Shown: positions 63,525-64,000 of the stretch, in pieces
Layout of the letters: each line of letters opens with the position of its first letter
Numbering within the stretch: the first letter of the stretch is position 1
From: an uncultured Arenicella sp.
GTDB lineage: Bacteria; Pseudomonadota; Gammaproteobacteria; Arenicellales; Arenicellaceae
Direction: 5' to 3'
Assembly (NCBI GenBank): GCA_947499305.1
Contig: CANMNN010000022.1
Coordinates: 1 to 64,000, forward strand
Length of the DNA: 64,000 bases
Position numbers and translations under genes: made by a program
Notes under the pieces: model-generated
Databases searched by the model: none
What the model saw: only the letters and a program-made list of their open reading frames with translations
What the model was told of the DNA's origin: nothing

Positions 63525-64000
63525 TCGTTTCACTTAATTCTATTTGGGAAGTCGGGGAAGTTTCCCATCGCTTGCTAGCATTGAGATCTTTGTTTTTTCG
63601 GCCAAGCCAATTTTCACCACGTGCGCCTACCTCTTTTTTCCAAAAGGTCGCGCGTGTTTTCAGATAATCCATTATAAATTGTGACGCCTGAAAGGCATTA
63701 TCACGGTGCCTACTGGCCACCGCCACCATCACGATCTGCTCGCTCGCATAGATCTTACCAACTCGATGAATCACGCGCGCATAATCGAAACCAAAGCGTT
63801 GGTCAGCTTGCTCGATGATTTCATCACACAGTCTTTCGGTCATGCCAGGGTAGTGTTCTAGCTCTAAGTAATCAATAGCATCATCGTTAGAATCAAGGTC
63901 ATACAAATCACGCACCAGACCTACGAAGAACACTACAGCACCAGCTCGCGGCGCTTCACTACATGCTTGAGCATACTCCGTGCCCACGTCAAAATCTTTC
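63517..64000 (-). CDS. moaE: Molybdopterin synthase large subunit MoaE (5' end outside the window)
   Basis: Catalytic subunit of molybdopterin synthase, which adds the dithiolene sulfurs delivered by MoaD. LEHYPGMTERLCDEI, IHRVGKIYASEQIVMVAVASRHRDNAF, FIMDYLKTRATFWKKE and the late SKRWE are diagnostic, with the active-site Lys in the FWKKE block. The frame stays open to the right edge (KDFDVGTEYAQAC), where the family N-terminus is not yet complete. An internal GTG at 63987 is therefore not the true start. moaD is expected just beyond the edge. Confidence 0.95.
   Translation of the reverse strand, partial: KDFDVGTEYAQACSEAPRAGAVVFFVGLVRDLYDLDSNDDAIDYLELEHYPGMTERLCDEIIEQADQRFGFDYARVIHRVGKIYASEQIVMVAVASRHRDNAFQASQFIMDYLKTRATFWKKEVGARGENWLGRKNKDLNASKRWETSPTSQIELSETNE

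Overview
The window reads as chromosomal DNA of a free-living, probably marine gammaproteobacterium of moderate GC content. This rests on fabA-fabB, cmoA-cmoB, the complete sulfur relay tusABCDE with ycgL, the murJ-ribF-ileS-lspA-ispH block beside rpsT and proB-obgE, and a type IV minor pilin cluster directly after ispH. The last arrangement is the one known from Pseudomonas. I cannot name the genus. No tRNA, rRNA, CRISPR array, prophage or insertion sequence is visible. Nearly all the DNA is coding.

Layout. 1-5.4 kb: a 17-bp tandem repeat at the left edge running into fabB, then fabA, an AEC-type permease, cmoA-cmoB and a small exported Cys protein. 5.4-10.5 kb: a long-form dCTP deaminase, a PurU-like protein that has lost its active-site triad, and a histidine kinase with a sigma-54-type response regulator that lacks the GAFTGA loop. 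10.5-15 kb: a tandem glycine riboswitch upstream of gcvT and gcvP, with no gcvH between them. 15-25 kb (minus strand): fimU-pilV-pilW-pilX-pilY1-pilE, then an AlgZ/AlgR-like two-component pair and a transglycosylase lipoprotein. 25-32.4 kb (minus): murJ, a DUF2203-like gene, ribF, ileS, lspA, ispH. 32.5-38 kb: rpsT, an inverted-repeat element, proB, obgE, the tus operon. 38-43 kb: bepA, an alpha/beta hydrolase, a long glyceraldehyde-3-phosphate dehydrogenase, a YhhN-type membrane protein. 43-48.5 kb (minus): an iron-uptake locus with a TonB-dependent receptor under a Fur-box-like site, a fused DUF3325-DUF3649 membrane protein, a PepSY membrane protein and small genes. 48.7-51.9 kb (minus): Spy-like protein, EF-hand lipoprotein, kinase and regulator. 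52-56.5 kb: etfBA, a divergent GntR regulator and ETF-ubiquinone oxidoreductase. 56.8-60.7 kb: a JmjC/cupin-like oxygenase, a Na+/H+ antiporter, glutathione peroxidase, an acyltransferase. 60.8-64 kb (minus): molybdenum cofactor genes moaE (cut by the window edge), moaB, moeA, moaA.

How the parts work together. The pilus cluster carries its own LytS/AlgZ and LytTR/AlgR-type regulators, and an AlgR-like 9-mer lies upstream of fimU. The ETF genes form a complete route from acyl-CoA dehydrogenases to ubiquinone, and two copies of a 12-bp palindrome in the etfB-gntR gap are likely GntR operators. The most unusual items are the two adjacent degenerate proteins at 6.7-10.5 kb (PurU-like without N-H-D; sigma-54-type regulator without GAFTGA and with an altered Walker B), the fused membrane gene in the iron locus, the nested inverted-repeat element between rpsT and proB, and the regulator-pilin linkage. 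No wholly new multi-gene system is evident. All functional calls come from reading motifs and gene order; no database search was possible.
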